DNA of 64,000 bases, from positions 25,136-89,135 of the forward strand of contig JAZNGF010000002.1 in the NCBI GenBank assembly GCA_045576295.1, read 5' to 3'. Positions 61,221 to 64,000 of this stretch are shown here, in pieces. A program made the translations under genes and the position numbers. The notes under the pieces are model-generated. The model saw only the letters and a program-made list of their open reading frames with translations. It was not told the DNA's origin and ran no database searches. Within the stretch, counting starts at the first letter, position 1. Every line of letters starts with the position of its first letter. This DNA is from CAVALG01 sp045576295. GTDB taxonomy: Bacteria; Bacillota; Clostridia; Oscillospirales; Acutalibacteraceae.

Positions 61221-61251
61221 ATTATAATTTTTAACGTTGGGTTGAAGTCAA
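61221..61251 (-). promoter_or_regulatory. MerR-type 19-bp-spacer promoter (paralogue 2)
   Basis: On the minus strand TTGACT and a perfect TATAAT are 19 bases apart. The spacer has the imperfect dyad TCAAC-CCAAC-GTTAA. The core CCARC matches paralogue 1. Confidence 0.72.
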
Positions 61252-61372
61252 TAGTTTTTATAAATTATATCAAGTTTTCTCCTGTTTATCAAGATAAGTA
61301 GTTCAAGTCCTCCCCAAGAGCCAATTTAGGCAGAGGATATCTATGAAATTCAAGTGTTAGGTTTTGAAAAGA

Positions 61373-61405
61373 AAAAGTCCGAAACGGCTGTGGTTTCGGA
61401 CTTTT
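61373..61405. terminator. strong hairpin in a gene-free stretch
   Basis: A perfect 12-bp stem AAAAGTCCGAAA/TTTCGGACTTTT has a 9-base loop. No gene ends here now; it may be left over from a lost gene. The 61252-61372 sequence shows nothing else. Confidence 0.6.
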
Positions 61406-61412
61406 CTGCCCC

Positions 61413-61729
61413 GATATCTAAATCGGTTCGCAATGTTGGTTGCGGGACGACTTGAAGTAATTATCGCGCAAACTTTGTTTGCTTGCCCTCTTGCGATTCC
61501 CGAACACACGCTCACTTGGAGCGTGGCGTGTTGTTCGACCGCTGCGCTTCCTTACGCTCCCTGCATCCCCCACTGGCGGCGGTCGCGACGTCACCCCGAC
61601 TTATTCGCCCTTCGGACTCATAACCCGGCAGTGCGAGTGCAAAATTTTTCCTCACAATCAAAAAGAAAAATCTCAATCACCCGAATGGGTAATTGAGATT
61701 TTTTGGCAAGTTGCACCGAATTAGATATC
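61413..61729. repeat. GC-rich non-coding element with inverted ends, copy A
   Basis: The left end GATATCTAAATCGGT (61413) and right end ACCGAATTAGATATC (61715-61729) are near-perfect inverted repeats. The interior (61430-61640) is much richer in GC than its surroundings, and near the right end is a hairpin AAAAATCTCAAT/ATTGAGATTTTT. A related GC-rich segment lies at 63430-63669. Confidence 0.65.
61705..61729. repeat. dispersed 25-base repeat, copy 2
   Basis: GGCAAGTTGCACCGA-ATT-AGATATC, the right end of element A, preceded by a hairpin as copy 1 is. Confidence 0.75.
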
Positions 61730-61736
61730 CGAATTA

Positions 61737-61919
61737 TTATTTGATTTGCTTCTTTTCTAAACATAGACCAAGTCCAAAAATTATTAATACAATAGGTCCT
61801 ACAATCCATACAGTGTTAAACAACCAATCAGGAATGATAGGTGGATATATTTCCCAAAGAATACCGATAGCACTAATAATAATCAAAAGTATTAAATCTA
61901 TTATTTTAATGACTTTCAT
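61737..61919 (-). CDS. small two-helix membrane protein
   Basis: A 60-residue protein with two hydrophobic segments (6-24 and 34-53) and a basic C-terminus (KKQIK). Its start overlaps the stop of the next upstream frame (ATGA). No family recognised. It could be a real small membrane protein or chance. Confidence 0.5.
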   Translation of the reverse strand: MKVIKIIDLILLIIISAIGILWEIYPPIIPDWLFNTVWIVGPIVLIIFGLGLCLEKKQIK

Positions 61920-62158
61920 TTCATATTCTTCTTGACAGTATTGATGGATGAAATTAAAATTCTTTTTACTTCGGTACAGCTATCAAGCAGAGATTTATTA
62001 TTATAGTATCCGCTTTCCAAAAGCAGTTCAATCCAATACTCTGTTTCCGAACACTCATTACAATTTGATACAATTTCCCAAAAGCGCAACACAAGACAGC
62101 GGAGCAGTGCACTTTCATTAAGTACGTTGCATTTGTAAAATAACTGAAGCAACCGCAT
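61916..62158 (-). CDS. four-helix-bundle (S23/IVS-type) protein, N-terminally truncated
   Basis: An 80-codon frame. Its last ~45 residues, CSETEYWIELLLESGYYNNK then SLLDSCTEVKRILISSINT, match the C-terminal half of four-helix-bundle proteins related to the 23S rRNA intervening-sequence protein (~115-125 residues). The first ~30 residues do not resemble the family, so the N-terminal half is lost or frameshifted. It follows the hydrolase gene by 2 bases. Probably a remnant. Confidence 0.6.
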   Translation of the reverse strand: MRLLQLFYKCNVLNESALLRCLVLRFWEIVSNCNECSETEYWIELLLESGYYNNKSLLDSCTEVKRILISSINTVKKNMK

Positions 62159-62160
62159 TT

Positions 62161-63321
62161 TTATTCTAACGCCTTATTAAACATATTCAGAATATCCTGC
62201 ATCATTTCCATATTGATTTCGCTATATAAAGCATGGTCAACACCATTGCAAAATTCGGCCAACTCCTCCTGTGTAAGATCCCGGTCGTATTCCTTCTTCA
62301 ATCGTTTCAAGTCCTTTTCGACCTTCTCTTGATAAGCAACAGCTCGCGGTGAGTGCAAAATGGTATTATGCCCTGCCTGGGCATCGGTACCAATGTAATA
62401 CGTTACATTCTTTCTCCGAATCTCATCCCTATGGGAAATAACGGATTGATGACCGAAGCTGATAACGAAATCACGGTTGCCGTGGGCAATATAGACGGGT
62501 ACATCGGTACTGTTTATACCTTCTACGGCATTGTACTTTGTATAGTCTCTGAACAACAGCGTTTGATATGTATTCAAAAATTCTTTCGGGAAATCGAATT
62601 TCAACATATCCGAGAAAGGGCCCATATATTGCTCTCCCTTTTCCACAAACAGCGTATAGCCGCTGTTAAACGGAGCTACAGCAGAGCATCCGCGGATGTT
62701 TTTGTGGATAGAAAGCACCGCCGTTGCCGCATAGCCTCCCCAAGAATGTCCAAACAAGAACAGCGGATATTGGGATAACTGTTTGTCGTTTTCGATATAG
62801 GTTAATGCATGGTCCAAATTCACCAAGGGCGTGCACATGCCCACGGTAGAATCGCCCTCGGATGCATATGTGCCTTGGCAATCGTAGGTAAACACGGCGT
62901 ACCCGTTGCGCACAAAGTACTCAATGAACGGAATGTAATCATCTGCACCGGCATGCATGCCGTGGCAAACCACAACCATGCCCTTTGCGCCGTGGCAAGG
63001 ATAAAAATAGCCTTGGAGTTTCCACCGACCGCTGGGAAAGAAAAAAGTGGTGCGCGGCAGCCTTTCATCCACGCGACTATAATCAAATTCACCGAATACC
63101 GTGTTGATATCCCGTTTTTCATATCTTTTGAAGAAGGAATCGTACGCGGCCTTCGCTCCAAGGATCGTTCCCACTTGCAGACCTGTACGCAGTGCGATCC
63201 CGGCAACCGTTTTTGCGTCGTTTATTAAGCGTCCGCCTGGCTCTTTATTTTCCAATTTGCAAACTCCTTTATTCGAAATTTCGTTAAATAGTTCCGGTGC
63301 AGGCAATATCTGCTCACCCAT
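62161..63321 (-). CDS. alpha/beta hydrolase (serine aminopeptidase/lysophospholipase-like)
   Basis: A protein of 386 residues. The ~95 N-terminal residues include a small Ala/Gly-rich hydrophobic stretch (~38-60) and may contact membranes. The hydrolase core starts near 100: VVVCHGMHAGADDY oxyanion region, nucleophile Ser193 in LFGHSWGGYAA, Asp in HGNRDFVISFG and His in AGHNTIL. A helical tail follows. GC content is visibly higher than neighbours, suggesting transfer. It lies beside the start of a condensation-domain gene, so it might act in the same biosynthetic locus (inference). Confidence 0.88.
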   Translation of the reverse strand: MGEQILPAPELFNEISNKGVCKLENKEPGGRLINDAKTVAGIALRTGLQVGTILGAKAAYDSFFKRYEKRDINTVFGEFDYSRVDERLPRTTFFFPSGRWKLQGYFYPCHGAKGMVVVCHGMHAGADDYIPFIEYFVRNGYAVFTYDCQGTYASEGDSTVGMCTPLVNLDHALTYIENDKQLSQYPLFLFGHSWGGYAATAVLSIHKNIRGCSAVAPFNSGYTLFVEKGEQYMGPFSDMLKFDFPKEFLNTYQTLLFRDYTKYNAVEGINSTDVPVYIAHGNRDFVISFGHQSVISHRDEIRRKNVTYYIGTDAQAGHNTILHSPRAVAYQEKVEKDLKRLKKEYDRDLTQEELAEFCNGVDHALYSEINMEMMQDILNMFNKALE

Positions 63322-63429
63322 TCAGTTTAGCATAGGTTTTCGGGCTTTTCAACAGGAAAAGAAGCGAAACCTCTCTTTTTGTTCTCCATAAGCCTTCAGG
63401 CACGCTTCATAGCCGCCATATTGTTGATA

Positions 63430-63669
63430 CGAAGCATCGTATCGTTTTTGCCGAAGGCAGGACGGTGACTTGTTTCGCTCGCATTTCGACCGCGGCAGAG
63501 GCTGACCAGCTCGCTGCATCCGCCACGGTGGCGCTCGCAGGCACCACAGGTTATTCGCCCAAGGGCTCATAACCCATGGGCGGAAGTCGCACCCACTTCT
63601 CTCAGCGACGATGAATTGTCAAACTAAGTGCAACACTTTTTGATGGCAAGTTGCACCGATTTAGATATC
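63430..63669. repeat. GC-rich non-coding element, copy B
   Basis: It shares with copy A the words TTCGACCG, CTGCATCC, CCAC-GG-GGCG and TTATTCGCCC followed by CATAACCC, and ends in repeat copy 3. The left inverted end was not found. The 63322-63429 stretch shows no gene. Confidence 0.55.
63645..63669. repeat. dispersed 25-base repeat, copy 3
   Basis: GGCAAGTTGCACCGA-TTT-AGATATC, same orientation as copies 1 and 2. Confidence 0.75.
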
Positions 63670-63704
63670 ATTTTTTAAATAAAAAATAATATTATTAAGA
63701 AAAA

Positions 63705-63744
63705 GTCGAAAATGCTTTCTTTTGTCGAAAAAGTGTGGTATAAT
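63705..63744 (+). promoter_or_regulatory. extended -10 promoter with tandem GTCGAAAA operator
   Basis: TATAAT (63739-63744) is preceded by TG one base away. Two direct GTCGAAAA repeats (63705, 63724) lie 19 bases apart, the second just upstream of the -10 box, so a dimeric regulator could control it. Confidence 0.5.
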
Positions 63745-63794
63745 GCTCAAATGTTACGGAAAAAACATATTAACTTACAGGAGCGTAATGGAAT

Positions 63795-64000
63795 ATGACG
63801 GATAAATCTTGTTACAATTTAAGTCTCTCGCAAGACGTGGCATATATGCAATGCAAGTACAGTTTACATAAAAGAGTGATCAACATCCTTTCCTCCATCG
63901 CCATTGATGAGGAAGTGGATTTCGAGCTTATGGATCAGGCTTTCAAGCTTCTGGTTGAACGAAATGACTGCCTCAGAATTAGGTTCTTCAAAAAGAGGGG
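63795..64000 (+). CDS. condensation-domain protein (NRPS-type), 5' part only
   Basis: The first 68 codons lie in the window. YNLSLSQDVAYMQCKYSLHK then LMDQAFKLLVERNDCLRIRF is the start of a condensation (C) domain: the substrate-entry segment PLSxxQ-like and the LxxLVxRHxxLR-like helix, here with NDCLRIRF. Such domains form amide or ester bonds in nonribosomal peptide or lipid synthesis. The HHxxxDG active site is beyond the window. ATG 63795 has an AGGAG site; a 5-codon minicistron starts 7 bases upstream. GC is higher than the core genes. Confidence 0.72.
   Translation, partial: MTDKSCYNLSLSQDVAYMQCKYSLHKRVINILSSIAIDEEVDFELMDQAFKLLVERNDCLRIRFFKKR

Noticed and set aside
61364..61724. Overlapping 80-110-codon frames in the GC-rich element
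   Set aside because: Several frames are open only because of high GC; none has a family match, and the segment has inverted ends and a related non-coding copy.
59968..63669. CRISPR array from the 25-base repeats
   Set aside because: Copies are 1.7-1.9 kb apart with genes between them, and there are no cas genes.

Overview
The window looks like a chromosomal segment of a low-GC, Gram-positive gut Clostridium, most likely of the Ruminococcaceae/Oscillospiraceae type (inference). The basis is strong sigma-A promoters (TTGACA, 17 bp, TATAAT), a T-box in front of thrS, type III pantothenate kinase, a bile salt hydrolase, starch/glycogen enzymes, BspA-like leucine-rich repeats, and dockerin and cohesin modules. 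No rRNA, CRISPR array or replication origin was found. There are two tRNAs, Thr(CGU) and Leu(CAA).

Layout. 1-3.0 kb (minus): acetyltransferase, DUF2156 protein, tadA, CPBP membrane protease. 3.3-7.6 kb (plus): glycogen phosphorylase and a GH13 alpha-glucan hydrolase. 7.7-9.1 kb (minus): PQ-loop protein and rpsF-ssb-rpsR. 9.3-10.7 kb (plus): coaX and an ECF transporter S component. 10.8-28.6 kb (plus, except one Cys-rich protein): a transglutaminase-dockerin protein, uppP, a deacetylase, cysteine desulfurase-thiI, then an envelope operon. That operon holds a class B sortase fused to a degenerate CinA-like domain, a second CinA-like fragment, a glucosaminidase-dockerin protein, a membrane-anchored cohesin protein and a frameshifted COG2426 membrane protein, followed by mnmA, a LUD protein and an LRR-dockerin-esterase. 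28.6-35.4 kb: XRE regulator, tRNA-Thr, DUF4364, a hexapeptide-repeat protein, Nudix, two zinc-finger/DUF2628 proteins, ilvE, tRNA-Leu, a palindromic repeat and a flavodoxin-like protein. 35.6-44.5 kb (minus): potA-potB-potCD with a structured leader, mfd, pth and a membrane protein. 44.6-52.1 kb: T-box-thrS, comEA-like, bile salt hydrolase, a lipoprotein gene with an in-frame stop, a membrane MerR regulator and glnA. 52.4-64 kb is accessory: a uracil-DNA-glycosylase-like protein, a scar holding the C-terminal remnant of a serine recombinase, an ECF sigma/ABC transporter operon, a second membrane MerR paralogue, dispersed repeats, gene remnants, a higher-GC alpha/beta hydrolase and the start of a condensation-domain protein.

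How the parts may work together. Three secreted proteins carry dockerins (transglutaminase-like, peptidoglycan glucosaminidase, LRR-esterase), and one carries a cohesin plus a C-terminal membrane anchor. This suggests a small non-cellulolytic surface complex. The CinA-like pieces are split over two adjacent genes, one fused to the sortase, and have lost the usual active-site motif. This is the strongest candidate for an undescribed arrangement. Regulation is unusually readable: several perfect promoters, two MerR-type 19-bp-spacer promoters with dyads, one T-box, and structured leaders before rpsF, the ECF S component, mnmA and potA.
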